Assembly: GCA_963693365.1 (NCBI GenBank)
Contig: CAVNZM010000007.1
Span: 6,386,001-6,450,000, forward strand
DNA length: 64,000 nucleotides
Origin: Amoebidium appalachense
Taxonomy: Eukaryota; Ichthyosporea
Direction: 5' to 3'
Position numbers and translations under genes: made by a program. This document shows positions 1-30,895 of this stretch, one piece after another; positions within the stretch are counted from its first letter, which is position 1, and each line of letters starts with the position of its first letter. The notes beneath the pieces were generated by a model that was not told the DNA's origin, did no database searches, and saw nothing but the letters and a program-made list of their open reading frames with translations.

Positions 1-153
1 CATGGACCACATCGATCACCTTTCTAACCGATTATTACCATATTAGGCAATATGCACCAGCCTTATGGAGTCATTAAGGGCCCATTCGAGTGCTCTGATT
101 GGCTACCTGCTACGGATGGTATTCGATGAAACGGCATACAAAAAGGTTGGCTA

Positions 154-154
<1 letters not shown>

Positions 155-199
<45 letters not shown>

Positions 200-296
200 A
201 AAAAAAAGAAATAAAAGGAAAAAAGGAAGGAAAAAAGAAAAGAAGTAAAGAAAGCCTCATCACCACTTCCGGGGTCCCCCAACTAGTATTCCCCCC

Positions 297-329
<33 letters not shown>

Positions 330-419
330 ACCCCACCCCCCCCCCACCCCCCAGCACTTACAACACCTCCCGGCATTACTGTCACCCTCTCCCTCGCTCG
401 CTCTGGCTATAATCCATTC

Positions 420-450
<31 letters not shown>
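155..450 (+). repeat. C homopolymer tracts, one followed by A tract
   Basis: There are C runs of roughly 35, 50 and 28 bases. The first passes directly into A17. This is the first of many C-then-A junctions in the window. Confidence 0.9.
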
Positions 451-802
451 TCCTCTTCCCCCCTGTTTTTTCTTTTCTGTCTTTTTTTTTTTTTTTCTTT
501 TCTTTTCCCTTTCTTTTCTCTTTTTTTGGCCGATTATGTTCAATCTGGCCAATATAGTTTTTTATTTGGCCAATGTATTGATTGTTGGCTTTCATATCTG
601 TACATGGCCGATATATTCATGTTTGGCAAATATGTTCATGTTTTACTGATAAATTCAACATGTTCAAACTTGCCAGAATATATATCCATGTCTTCAATAT
701 CAAGCAAATGTGGTGGGGACTTGTGTCTTCATATAGAGGGGGGAAATCTTGTTGTCTTTAAGCCGTCTTTACACTTGCGCGTGTGTCCCGCCTTGTCTGC
801 CT

Positions 803-877
803 CCCCCCCCCCCCCCCCACAAAAAAAAAAAAAAAAAAGAAACAAAGAAAGAAAAGAAAAAAGAAAGAAAGAAAGAA

Positions 878-970
<93 letters not shown>
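803..970 (+). repeat. C tract, A tract, then (AC)n microsatellite
   Basis: C16 is followed by an A-rich tract and then about 44 AC units (882-970). Confidence 0.95.
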
Positions 971-972
<2 letters not shown>

Positions 973-1190
973 GCCAAATTTGGTTAGCTCCATCGTGCTG
1001 GGCGAGATCGTGTGCATTATTACAGTAATAGAAAAAACATGAGTTGACGGGGGTGTATGTTGACACGACCCTCTCTGCTTTACCCTACCCAACCCTTCAC
1101 CCCCCTCCCCCCCCTCCCTTCTCTCTTCCCCCCACCCACCCACCTAACCACCAACACACACGTACATATCCCCCCCCCCCCCCCCCCCCC

Positions 1191-1227
<37 letters not shown>

Positions 1228-1231
1228 ACAG

Positions 1232-20196
<18,965 letters not shown>

Positions 20197-21080
20197 AAAT
20201 TTGGTTGGCCAATTTTCAATCTGTCGTTTGAATTTGTGGGTGTGCACACATGCAGAGTGCAGGTTTGAAATTCCACCTCGTCTCTTTTTGTGCCTTTTTC
20301 TGCACTGCAGTTTCAGAGTTTCTCGTCTTTTCTTCCTCTTTTCCAAAATGTTTTGATCAGAGCCTCTTTCCCAGTGCCAGTACTACCATCCAGTTTAGCC
20401 CCTGTATGGCGACCATATGGTCCTGGAGTTCCCGTTTGAAACTTGGACATCGATACGTACATTGCATCGATATACAGCAAGGGTTTAAATGCATCATATC
20501 GTTTTCGCCCGTTTGGTATTCGAAATACTGCTACACAACTGCATGAAACAGTAACTTTGAAACATAAGCCTGTATGTTTCTATGCTAGCTCACACATGCA
20601 CAATTCTTGCACTCAAGCCCAGACCACTATTGGCAAAGTAACTGTTCATGGTGTAGTGCGCGTATGCACATGTACAAATTCCAAACCACGCGGTGTTATC
20701 ACTTTCTTGTCAACTAACGATAACTACCGAAGTGATGTGGTAATTTGCATGTAGATATGTAGTGTGGTGATTGGTAAGCGCAAATTTGCATAAGGCTGAG
20801 CCTCACACACCATGTTGCAAAAAAAAAAAAAAACATAAACTTTCTTGTTGAACAATGTGCTGATTCATCGGATCATGCCACTTGACGGCGCACGGCAATC
20901 GGTGCGGGGGACCAATGAGATTCGATGTTCAGGCGATCGTGATTCGACCGATATCGGCGAATATCGCCAGTGTGCATATGTATGGCTGTTGATACGTCTA
21001 AATTGAAGAGAAAACACCAGGAGTTTGGTTTTATCTACCTTTCATGCTACATAATACATACAAACTGATTATTTGTGTAC

Positions 21081-21086
21081 AATAAA
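21081..21086 (+). terminator. Candidate polyadenylation signal AATAAA for TARBP1
   Basis: First canonical AATAAA on the plus strand after the TARBP1 stop codon. It would give a 3' UTR near 0.9 kb. No other support. Confidence 0.35.
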
Positions 21087-21339
21087 GGAGTGCGTGCGTG
21101 TGTGTGTAACAGTGTGTGTGCGTGTACATCATCGGTCGACACGACGTCCGCCGCCATGGCGTGCCGCGGGCCCAGGGTTCAAAATTGTTTTCCTATGCTC
21201 ACTGAGAAGTTCAAGTTTCCGCCACCGTCAGGGGATTTTCTGGGCACTACATGTAGTACCGAACGTATGCGTATGCATGCTCAGAGATTCGTAGAACCCT
21301 TTTTGCACAGACACACAGCGTGCACCTTTCATCTTTAAA

Positions 21340-21366
21340 TTTCCGTCGAATAAATCCAGTCAAAAG
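21340..21366 (-). promoter_or_regulatory. 27-bp element shared exactly with the BUD31 upstream region
   Basis: On the minus strand this reads CTTTTGACTGGATTTATTC followed by GACGGAAA, identical to plus-strand 60470-60496 about 190 bp upstream of the BUD31 start codon. Both copies are preceded by CGAAAT and a T/C-rich run. It could be a core promoter element or the end of a dispersed repeat. Confidence 0.5.
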
Positions 21367-22613
21367 AAGAAGAAAAATTTCGAACGCTCAGGTCCGCGAC
21401 TGGCATTTGTGACACGCGTCATTATGCTGTCGTCATTCCGTCCAGCTGATTCTTCCGGCGGCCCGGCTATCATAGATGGAGCGCTATTGCGGCCTTTGGA
21501 ACTCCGCGAGCAGCCTGAGTCACGCAGTCGCACCACACGACAGGCCACGGAGAGCTCAAACAGAATATACACCATTATTGCTATATTATGAAAGAAACTT
21601 ATGATACGTACATACTCGAGGGCACTCACTATCATTTCGATATGGCTGGCCCATGATTTGAAACCGTTGGCCGGGTCACGTGACTCACGTGTATAGGTGT
21701 CAGGCCACTCAGGCGCCATTTGATATCGCTTCAGCGATTGGCTTACGGTCACGAAGATAAACACCGCTTATGATTGGTTCCCATTAAACACTACCCGCCG
21801 CATATTTGTTGTTTGGGGGTAACCACCAAATGCTTCGCACCTGAGAAGTAGCCGAACAGCATACATGTATGTCCGAATGTAACAGATAACTCAAACAGAA
21901 TAAGTTTTCAGAGCACCATAAAACTACTATTTATGTTTCTTAACGAATTTTTGGTAGTAAATTTTAAACATTGGCATTTTTTGAAAGGATGTAGATTTCA
22001 ATGTCTCCAAAAACGGGGGCTTCTACTAAATTTGAGCCTTGGCCGCTTGGCTTTGTTATCAGGTATAGGGGGACTGCATGTCTCTGCCTGCAAACCGGGC
22101 ACGGTATTTGCCACGCATAAGATCGAATGTCGAGTGAACAAACAGTTTTGTATTTTCCAATATATATATTTATACTCCTCACAAAGGTCTGCAATCGTGG
22201 GTAACAAAAATAAAATTGTTTTTGTACTTATTTTTTTTTGGTCGGCCTGCTCAGCCCAGCGTAACATACAAACCTTGTAAGCAATCTTTACTCTCATTTA
22301 GCCCTTACGAAATAGGCATTAATCTTATGCTCGGCTTTAGGTATAAATTGGCAACGTTGGGCGGAGTGATGGTATTTTCTTTTGATCGAATGCGTGTGTT
22401 CGTATGTTGGGCGACGCAAAGCACGTTTTTACGCACCCAACCCTTTATGGTTACATTTTTCCAAGGAATTGGGCCCGAAGTAAAAAGGCCAACAAGTAGA
22501 GTTGAGAACTTGAGTTATCTCTTTTGCTTTGAATTAAGAACACTTGTCGCAGGTAGTGGTAAATAGTAATAGCACAGCCACACAGAGTTGTTCCAGATGA
22601 GCTGTTGAACGAT

Positions 22614-23819
22614 ATGAGTTTCTCACAAAGAAGGCAGGTTAGCCTGTCGGGCGAGCCGAGCTTCAAAGCACATAGGAAGTCCTCTAGTCTCGTAGGTGAA
22701 ACTGTCCACCTACACAGAAAGACACTTAGCCTGGGTGGCGAACCGCAAGGTGTGGTTGCTGTTGTGGAGTTTTCTTCCATAGACTTTCAACCCGAGCCGT
22801 TTAGTCACGATGACGACTATCACCAGGATTTCGACAAGCAAAAACTTCTTTTTGAAAAGCAGTCCAGCGTAGGACCATCAGGCACCGAGGATGTAAACAG
22901 CGTATGTAGCGGAGATTCTTTTACTCCCATTTTTTCGGTGTCACAGACTAGCACAAAGAAAACCCACAAGAGGAACCAAAACGGTAGCTTTTCTTCGAGG
23001 AGCTTGAAAGACGTTCCCGTTGCTACCCTCGTGGCCCTTGAAAAGAGCCTACCGGGATGGGTTCTAAACGCCCTTTGGTCGCTTATGGTCGCCACGGTGG
23101 CGGCCGGCTGCGCTCTCGGTATGTGGTATCTGTATGAAGGAAACCACCTCACCAAATTGCTTGAATGGCTTCAAACGGTTCATCCAGCAATTGGTTTCGT
23201 GGCCTTTGTCCCGTTGTTCTTCCTTGTTTCCCTGCCGGTGAGCTGGGGCTACATCGTTCTTAACTTTGGTGCCGGGTATCTTTGGGGTCTTTGGACCGGC
23301 CAAGCAATTGTGATGGCGTCTGCGGCAATCGGAACCTGGATAGCAACGTTGTTGTGCCGTTACACGTTTAGAAGCTGGGCTGAAGGGCACGTTCGGACCA
23401 AGCCCGTTCTTCAGGCCGTTCTCTCGGTGATGGACGGTCCTGACGCTTTCAAGATTGTAGCGTTGACCCGTCTTTCCCCTTTTCCATACGGTTTGCAGAA
23501 CGGGATGTTTGCCTTGACAAGTATGCCCATGGTTTCGTATATGACGGCGACGGTCATCGGTTGTTTCCCCACTCAGCTACTGAACACGTATATGGGCACT
23601 ACACTTCAAAGCGTGGCGGATATTATATCGGGAGGGAGTAAGATGGACCCTGCTACATGGGCGCTATGCTCGGCTCAGATTGTTGTAGGCTGTATGCTTA
23701 CTGTCTTTGTAGCTTACACGGCAAGACTAGAGTTTAATAAGAAGATGCAGCAAGTTCACCAGACAAGAAGCAAAATTTCGAAACCTAGTATTGGTAGGGA
23801 GGTCGAAGGTGGCCATTGA
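22614..23819 (+). CDS. TMEM64: TMEM64-like VTT-domain (SNARE-associated Golgi) membrane protein
   Basis: Intronless, 401 residues. The first in-frame ATG (22614) is used; an upstream TTG is not needed. Residues 1-145 are hydrophilic, with three spaced SLxGE motifs near 10, 26 and 39. A membrane segment lies at about 150-172, and the VTT domain spans about 195-335. That domain includes LPVSWGYIVLNFGAGYLWG, a glycine-rich stretch ending AIGTWIATLLCRY, LTRLSPFPYGLQNGMF and PTQLLNTYMGTTLQS, the residue order of animal TMEM64. A last hydrophobic segment is at about 350-370, followed by a basic tail. VTT proteins act in ER/Golgi membranes, where relatives include lipid scramblases; this paralogue's exact role is not shown here. 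Lack of introns beside a 21-exon neighbour is notable. Confidence 0.92.
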   Translation: MSFSQRRQVSLSGEPSFKAHRKSSSLVGETVHLHRKTLSLGGEPQGVVAVVEFSSIDFQPEPFSHDDDYHQDFDKQKLLFEKQSSVGPSGTEDVNSVCSGDSFTPIFSVSQTSTKKTHKRNQNGSFSSRSLKDVPVATLVALEKSLPGWVLNALWSLMVATVAAGCALGMWYLYEGNHLTKLLEWLQTVHPAIGFVAFVPLFFLVSLPVSWGYIVLNFGAGYLWGLWTGQAIVMASAAIGTWIATLLCRYTFRSWAEGHVRTKPVLQAVLSVMDGPDAFKIVALTRLSPFPYGLQNGMFALTSMPMVSYMTATVIGCFPTQLLNTYMGTTLQSVADIISGGSKMDPATWALCSAQIVVGCMLTVFVAYTARLEFNKKMQQVHQTRSKISKPSIGREVEGGH

Positions 23820-24226
23820 AGCTGCTATTGAGTCAGTTTTTAGTCTCTTGTTGCGAAAGTTAGGTATGAACGAGCTGTGAATGATTGTATTGTTTCTTTT
23901 GTTGTTTTTGTTGATTTTGTAGACCTTTAAGCCTTTTTTTAGTGTTAAGCATGAAGTTGATCCTGAAGCCTTTGTGCAGTATTAAGTAGTTCTGCTGCTT
24001 GAAAAGCTGATGATATTTGATTAAAACACATTTGAATATTTCTGAAACGGAGTATCCGAGTTCTGTTCGCTTCTTGCCTGCTGCCAACCCTCCACGGGAG
24101 ACAGCTAGTAAATCCTGTTCAGGTAGGTGCTTATGTTCTTTTACACATGTTTGCCTGTCCCCCCAACACTCCCCCCTCCCCTCCCCCCCCCCCCCCCCAC
24201 CCTCACCCCAACACACACGTGTGCGG

Positions 24227-24264
<38 letters not shown>

Positions 24265-25936
24265 ATCTACCCACCCACACACACACCTCCTCGGCTCCGG
24301 ACCCAGGGAACGGTTCCATTCCGTACCCGTGTGTAACACCGTGCACCACCACAACCCCTCTCCTTACTTGTTTCAGTGTGAATTTCTACCTATTTTTTCA
24401 ACTCTGAGGCTCTACTTGTCATACACTCCATTGTACCTTAGATGCTTCTTGCTGACACCCCCTACCCTCCCCTTCCCCCCCCCCCCCCACCCACCCCCCG
24501 CGCTCCAAAGGTCCCATTTTGCCTTTTGTTTGATTCGCTATTACCACATTCGTATCCAGCTGAACACATTACAAGTACGCACACACAAACAAACACACAA
24601 ATTTTCCTACCGAGGGACGAGTTCTAAGCAGGGCCACTGTAGACAAGATATCCCTTTTCCTGCCCATGCTCCATAAGTATTCCCTTTGTCCTCGCTTTTG
24701 CATATTCAGTTTCCCTGTTTTCCCTGTGTATCTCCAGATGTTGAATGTGGTTACGCCCTTTCCCCCCTCCCCCGCCCCCCCCCCCCCCCCCTTCCCCTTC
24801 GCCACCACATCTACCTTACGTGTTTTATCCGTTGTCTGTGTACTTGTTTCGAGTTCGAACTCGTTCTTGGTTGAAACACTGTCTCCCTTTTCCCCCCCCC
24901 CTCCTCCTCCAACCCCCCTTCTCCCCCCCCCCCCGTCTTTCCCCCAGGCAAGCTCGGTTGTCTTTTACATGCACGATTTGAGGGTTTCTGTTTAAATGTG
25001 ATAAGTCTTTGCTTTCATGTTTGTTACCCCCTCATGCCAACCCAACCCTTTTCCCTCCCCGCTCCCCCCTCCCCCCTCCCCCCTCCCCCCTCCCCCCTTC
25101 CTCCCCTCCTCCCCGATCCCCCCTCTCCCCTTCCCCCCCTCCCCAACTCCCCTTCCCCGCCCTCCCCCCTTTCCCCCCCCCCCCCCCCCCCCCCCCTTCC
25201 CCCGCCCTCCCCCCCCCCCCCCCCCCCCCCCCCTCCAACCCTCTCCCATCCGCGCACCTGACTTCACTACATGCACCCCCTCAAATATTCCCAATCAAGC
25301 TGCACGCCGTCTTCTTTCTTTCGGGATACCGTGCTTCAGTACTTCTCTCCCCACCTGTGCACAACAACATTAACAGAACACAACCATGTAAAAGAGCCCC
25401 CGACGTCCTTCCCCATAGACAAACACACAAGCACACATACGAAGTATTTTGTTTACATGCATAGCGCATGAGTAATCACAAAGATTTCCCCTCAGAGTTG
25501 ATCCCCCCCCCCCCCCCCCCCCTCCCCCCCCCCCCCCCCCCCCTTCCCCTTCCCCTCCCCATCCCCCTGCTTCCTCCCCCCTCTTTCGAATTCCTTGGCC
25601 TTTTTGTTCCTTCTTTCTACAAAGAAGCAACCCTTCTCATCTATAATCAAGACGGTTGCGCAATATGCCCACCCACTGTCATGATTATATAATTGAGGTG
25701 GTATCTGAGGTGTGTTATATGCGAGCGGTGAATGGCTCTGTAAAAATATCTGCGGTGTTGCTCTTGTCATTTTCTTTGATTCGGCGTCTCATTCTGCATA
25801 TTCCTCCCGGCTTCCCCCCCTTCCAAACACCCACACACACAACACATACTCACTCTCACTCACCCACTCATCCTCATTCATTCAGCCTGCACTCACTCAC
25901 ACATGCACAAACCCCCCCCCCCCCCCCCCCTCTCCC

Positions 25937-25969
<33 letters not shown>

Positions 25970-26169
25970 CCCGCCCCGCCGGCGCAGCCCCCCGCCCTAC
26001 CACTCGAGAGTACTGTTGTTAATTCGTGCTGCCATTTCAGTTTTGTGTTTGTATCACTTTGGCTTGTGTAGTGTTCTTTTTCCTCATTACTCTGTGTTTT
26101 TGTGCTGTAAACGTTCTACATACCATCATATCCCCCCCCCTCCTCCTCCCCCCGTCCCCCCGCCCCAAA

Positions 26170-26330
26170 CACACACGCACAGACACACACACACTCTGGA
26201 GAGACACGCACACATGAACAAACACAAAGAATCACACACGCACGAACACACACACACACACATACACACATGCACACACAAGCACACACAACACACACAC
26301 ATACATACATACACACATGCACACACACAA

Positions 26331-26361
<31 letters not shown>

Positions 26362-26440
26362 TACACACATGCACACACAAGCACACACACACACACACAT
26401 ACATACATACACACACACGCACACACACACACCTGCACAA
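26170..26440 (+). repeat. CA-rich array with CATACATA and CACATGCA units
   Basis: Interrupted AC repeat with at least two copies of an ATACATACACACATGCAC-type unit (about 26300, 26360 and 26400). Confidence 0.9.
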
Positions 26441-26711
26441 ACACACGTTTCATTGCCACAGTAAATGAAGTCACTGATAGTTGTGCAATCTAGATCCGCA
26501 CTCTGTTCTTGCATATCTTCCCATGGCATATCGGTGCGGCTGTCTACGAATATGTAATACCCCCCCCTCCCCGCCCCCCCTCCCCTCTCCCCCCCCCCTT
26601 CTCCCACGCCTTCTCCCCCCAACCTTGAGTCATCAAACTTCGATCATTAGGCTTACTATCGAAACGGTTGCCGTTGATGATCACAAGTTCTCACTGAGGA
26701 ATTTTGCCCAA

Positions 26712-26745
<34 letters not shown>

Positions 26746-28238
26746 CCCCCTCCCCCCACCCCACCCCACCCCCTCCCCCCTCCTTTTCCCCGCACCACAC
26801 TCCCCCCCGCTCCCCCCTTCCCGTCCCCCCCCCCTCCCCCCCCCCCCCCCCCCTCCTCTCTCCCCCTCCTCTCCAGCAATTATGTGCAAACAAACACACC
26901 AAAAAATAAAAACCGTTACGAGGAAAGAAAGAACGAAATGACAACTAACAAAAACCAGAACAAATGAGCGGGCAGAGAATCCGGACACTTTCCTGTAGGC
27001 AGACTCTGCATGAGCCCACAATCAGAGTGGTTCATACGAAGGCTTCAAAATATATAGTCTCGACTCTTGAACCCCATAGCATGAAATTTCATGCGGGGTT
27101 CGAATTCTCAACCCATCCTTTGTGTTCTTTGTTTCAACCGTAATGATAGATTAGCCACTAAGTTAAACAAGATAATCTGTCTTGGATGAAACGAGCCGGG
27201 TGTGTGGGCGTGTGTGTGCATGTGGCCCGGTGTGGCTGTTTGTGCGTATAGTGTGTATGTGTATACATTTGTGTACACTGCATGTGGTGCACGTGTGGAT
27301 GGGGTTGGTGAGGAGGGGAGGGGAGGGGGGAGGAGGGAGGGACAGGGGGGGGGAGGGGAGGGGAGGGGGGAGGGGAGGAGGGGGTCAAGAGGAGATTCCG
27401 AGCAAATGAAGCCAGAAATTAAAATTTCTGGACATATAATAATCACCAAGGGGAAAGGGTAACTCAAGAACAATAAACTGTTGAGAATATGATGTACTTA
27501 GCCGTTGCTCAAATCCGAGTTAATATTCCCCCCCCCCCCCCCCCCCCTTTCCCCCCCCCTTCCCCCCCCCCCCCCCCCCCCCCCGGCCCCCGCCTCCGCC
27601 CCCGCCCCCGCCCCACCCCCGCCCCACTCCACCACAGCCACCATGACTATGTAGTTGACAAAGAAAAAAGAGAGAGAAAAAGAAGAAAGAAAAGAAAGAA
27701 AAAGAATATACCGAGTGCACTCACTCATGGACACACACTCACCACGTGCACACGTGCAAACGTGCGGCTTTAGTAGGCGATGGCAAATTTAATAGCGCCG
27801 CGAGATATCCTGGCAATGTATATCTAAGACTGAGTTGGTCTATCCCAAAACAACCGTGTATTCCATGGGGCTAATTCTGGTATGTATTCGAGTATTGAAT
27901 CACCAATTTATAGCTTTGTGATATCGATATTTTATTTTAAAATACAGGAGAGTGTGCGTGGAGATAGTATTCCACATTGCTTGCACATGTGTTTATTTTT
28001 GTAATATGCCTGCCGAGGTACGTGGAGAGTATCAATTTGAGGGTTTCCTGTACGATCTTCCAACAAAGAGAAGGAATAGGTGTTGCAGCGTGATTTATTT
28101 ATGAGACACCGGTTGTTACTTGATTTTTATAATAACAAAGCATCAAAGTATTCCAGAATTATTAGCCTGGTACGTGCCTGGTGGTATCCGTTCCGTGGTT
28201 CACCATGAATTCGAATTCAGTGAGAGTAGGCCGGGTCC

Positions 28239-28240
<2 letters not shown>

Positions 28241-28288
<48 letters not shown>

Positions 28289-28516
28289 CATGTGTGTGTG
28301 TGTGGTGCGCGTGGGAGGGGGAGGGGGAGGGGAGATATTTCCTACTTGGTCTTTCCAACCGTTACGTGCTATCCGAAGAACCTGCATACACGAAACATAT
28401 ACACAGGGTTCCAAGCACCACAAGTGCAGCTATTGTTACATTGTTTTCCCACAACTCGGGCAGGGACTCTGTGTCACTCTGAATACGCTTAACGGAGCGG
28501 CGGGGGATCACGGGGG

Positions 28517-28555
<39 letters not shown>

Positions 28556-28570
28556 GGGGGGGGGAGGGGG
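28241..28570 (+). repeat. (TG)n, GGGGGA repeats and a G tract
   Basis: TG units at 28241-28287, GGGAGG units near 28315-28333 and a G tract at about 28520-28554. Confidence 0.9.
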
Positions 28571-28794
28571 CTTGTGCCGATATGCCAGCTGAACGCCAGT
28601 TAATTGTAACATTAGTTTACACATATTTCTATTTACATTCTGCCGACCAGCAGCAGTTCACTATCAGGATCTATAGACCCTTTACCCCGTTATTCTAGGG
28701 CTCATTCGTTTGTGTCGACCAGCGACAGTTATTCATTCCACATCAACTACATAGCCGGATACTTCGTCATGTGTGTCCAGAAGATATAGATGCC

Positions 28795-28852
28795 ATTCGT
28801 AAGCCTCGTTAAATTTTCAACAGATTCGTAAGCCTCGTTAAATTTTCAGCAG
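28795..28852 (+). repeat. 29-bp tandem duplication downstream of the LITAF-like gene
   Basis: Two adjacent copies of a unit starting ATTCGTAAGCCTCGTT (28795 and 28824) differ at one base. They fall in the presumed 3' UTR of the minus-strand gene. Confidence 0.9.
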
Positions 28853-28872
28853 ATCATGTACAGGGTTGGTTG

Positions 28873-29502
28873 TTACTTCCGAGCACCCTTAGGTGAAGCC
28901 ATCGGGGTAAAACCATCACTAGACTTGATGGAAAGGCTATGGCGTGTCCTGCTCCCACGTTCCCGGCGAACTCTGGCGACACAGCTATCACACTTGGGGC
29001 AAACGTGTTCGATATCCATTGTCTTCTTTGCAAAGAATGGAACCACGGACATCACGTTGATGAAGCCAGCACGTACAAACCCAGCTGGCTTCATGTATAC
29101 GTCGATGGGAACAGTCCGGCGAACCTTAGTCGTGACTTTCTGCGAACAGTATTCGCAGATGACTTTAACGGGTGCGTCCGAATACTCAGAAACTGTGGAG
29201 TGCTTATACTTACGAGATGTCACGTTCTTTTTCTTGGCGTCTTCTGGGCATGCAAGTACATCGTGCACATCGTCATATGGAAGACCATAAAAGGCCGACG
29301 TCGTTGGTCTAGCCTCAGAACTGGCGCCCGAAATGGAGCTTGAAGAGGAGGAGCCCGAAGAACCTGACGACAGTTTTAGTGCCACCCGAGGGGCGACAGG
29401 ACTGGACTTATCCACATCTTTCTGTGTGTGTGTAAACGCCAGCTGGAAGGGATCTTGGGCAGAAATAGCCCCAAGGTCTACACTGCGCTTCGGTGGTGTC
29501 AT
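28873..29502 (-). CDS. LITAF-domain (LPS-induced TNF factor type) zinc protein
   Basis: Intronless, 209 residues, ATG at 29502. Residues 43-65 are serine-rich and probably disordered. The LITAF-like domain spans about 112-180: the N-terminal knuckle is CEYCSQKVTTKV (C116, C119) and the C-terminal knuckle is EHVCPKCDSCVARVRR (C168, C171), separated by about 48 residues with a short hydrophobic patch (GFINVMSVVPFF). In known LITAF proteins the two CxxC pairs join into one zinc site and the middle inserts monotopically into endosomal membrane. Here the middle carries several charged residues, so membrane insertion is less certain. A basic, serine-containing tail follows. I expect an endosomal or membrane-associated protein. 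Confidence 0.72.
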   Translation of the reverse strand: MTPPKRSVDLGAISAQDPFQLAFTHTQKDVDKSSPVAPRVALKLSSGSSGSSSSSSISGASSEARPTTSAFYGLPYDDVHDVLACPEDAKKKNVTSRKYKHSTVSEYSDAPVKVICEYCSQKVTTKVRRTVPIDVYMKPAGFVRAGFINVMSVVPFFAKKTMDIEHVCPKCDSCVARVRRERGSRTRHSLSIKSSDGFTPMASPKGARK

Positions 29503-29706
29503 GTTTGTGTTGTGTTTGTCGATGTAATAGCAGCTGCAACTGACAGATATACTACCGAACTTATTTTATCAACAGCGGAAAAGTGAGGTTCTCAACTGAG
29601 TAGTGTTGTTTTTCTGCTTTCGAAAAGTCGAAACTTCAGTTATAAAGCGTGATTTGTGCACGACCGATGCCAGCATGGAATGAGTGAAATATGAGCTCAT
29701 TACGTT

Positions 29707-29717
29707 CTTATATAGGA
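29707..29717 (-). promoter_or_regulatory. TATA-like box upstream of the LITAF-like gene
   Basis: Minus-strand CCTATATAAG lies about 205 bp upstream of the start codon. A CCAAT motif (GATTGGTCA on the plus strand) lies about 45 bp further upstream. Position suits a core promoter; not tested. Confidence 0.5.
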
Positions 29718-30854
29718 CGGGGCACTTCGTGATGTCAGCACGACGGACGCATATGATTGGTCAAGGGATATTTGGGTTCGAGCAAATTTGGACTTGCTTG
29801 GATCCTCCTACACTTGGAGTTCTGGCTAACCAAGGCTAACCATGACATTTTTTAAAAAAAAAAAAAAAAGGTTTATGTTTATAGGATTTGATTGTGCCAC
29901 GGGATTCGATGGAAAAGTGCAGAGTCTGCAGCAAAAAATAATTTATACTACTACCTTTGGGTTTTTTTTTTCAATTTGTATTTTTAAGGTTGAGAGATTA
30001 CACACACTTAAGGAAAGGCACGAAACTTAAAACTCAGTTGTGCACGCACATTATTAGTGCACGCAGCAGCGCGCGCGCGCGTGCCCATGCATGCGTACGC
30101 GTGCACGTAGGTGGAGGGCGAGAATTCCACCGTGCAAACGCGAGTTGTAATTATATAGGATTGATAGGCATATATTTATGACCATATACAGGCACGGATA
30201 TATTTATACGTATCCTGTGGACCATGAGTACGCCCATTTGCATACACTTTTTTGAGCTGCAACCACTTGTAAGACCCACAAAAAGCAGAAGGTTTACCGA
30301 GAGTTGAATGATTATTCACCGGCGTCCAATCAGAAGAATGCCACATGGCATGACAGTGACTGGGCAACGGCCGGGCCGGTGCACGCGAGTCCCGACCCAT
30401 CGCCTTCATTTGGTAAGATAGAATACTCTTGACAATATCTACAGAAATTCATTCATAGAATTTTTTGAAAGTTATTAAGGCACATATTTGTACCAGTTGT
30501 TCCGCCAGAGCGACTCTAGCACGGGGTGACCGTTCGGCGCATGAAACCTGGAAACTGGAAAGTTGGAATCCGTTTCTAACATTTTTATGGCGTGACCCTT
30601 ATCCAATACTTTTTAAGATACGTAGCCCAACATTCCTTTGATCTTGTTTCACCAATCATGTTGGCGAATACTTTCCGGATAGATCCTTCGAACATGACGT
30701 AATTTTTCATTAAAAAAATTCCCGGGAGACTGCCGCGCGGGCGCATGCCCACCACCTGTAACTGTCTGCAAGCTCAACTCGCGACCGTTTCGAATTCACC
30801 CCTGCACACTCACAGTGCATAGTGTGTCGTAGTTCTGTTTATAAAGCTTTCTTT

Positions 30855-30856
<2 letters not shown>

Positions 30857-30895
<39 letters not shown>

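Larger units (their letters stand above)
1..1231. other. Left-edge DNA, probably TARBP1 intron; no exon recognised
   Basis: The first recognised TARBP1 exon starts after an acceptor at 1230-1231 in phase 0, so coding sequence should continue to the left. This stretch holds C tracts (about 155-189 followed by A, 297-350, 423-450 and 803-818 followed by A), a T tract near 482-495, (AC)n at 882-970, and a C tract at 1170-1191 followed by (AC)n to 1225. I see no conserved coding block. Confidence 0.6.
20197..22613. other. Intergenic and UTR sequence between TARBP1 and TMEM64, free of long simple repeats
   Basis: This 2.4-kb unique-sequence island contrasts with the repeat-filled introns. It contains the TARBP1 3' UTR, an A13 run at 20819-20832, CpG-rich sequence with CCGCCGCCATGG near 21150-21175, and CCAAT-type motifs near 21737 and 21772. 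I found no tRNA fold. A 134-codon open frame on the minus strand (21360-21764) ends in a phenylalanine run and matches no family I know; I do not call it a gene. Confidence 0.6.
23820..28872. other. Repeat-rich intergenic region, no gene supported
   Basis: It starts with the probable TMEM64 3' UTR (GATTAAAAC near 24020), containing a good donor-like CAG|GTAGGT at 24121. It then holds C tracts at 24184-24199, 24472-24490, 25050-25232, 25502-25543, 25915-25967, 26716-26743 and 27529-27584, (AC)n at 24232-24262, CA/CATA repeats at 26170-26440, and TG at 28241-28288. Short unique islands (24400-24720, 25600-25800, 26450-26560, 27780-28220, 28340-28500) have brief open frames. One on the minus strand, about 26450-26560, ends at a donor-like GCAG|GTGTGT, but I recognise no family. 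Confidence 0.55.

Noticed and set aside
21360-21764. 134-codon minus-strand open frame between TARBP1 and TMEM64
   Set aside because: No recognised domain; ends in a phenylalanine run from a T-rich tract. It could be chance in unique DNA.
22605-22613. TTG start nine bases upstream for TMEM64
   Set aside because: Eukaryotic initiation at the in-frame ATG 22614 is more likely, and the extra residues show no conservation.
26450-26560. Minus-strand open stretch ending in a donor-like GCAG|GTGTGT
   Set aside because: No second exon and no recognisable family; recorded only within the intergenic description.
27070-27110. tRNA-like GGGGTTCGAATTC with palindrome GAACCCC...GGGGTTC
   Set aside because: The T-arm stem does not close and there is no acceptor stem or anticodon arm; a simple palindrome explains it.
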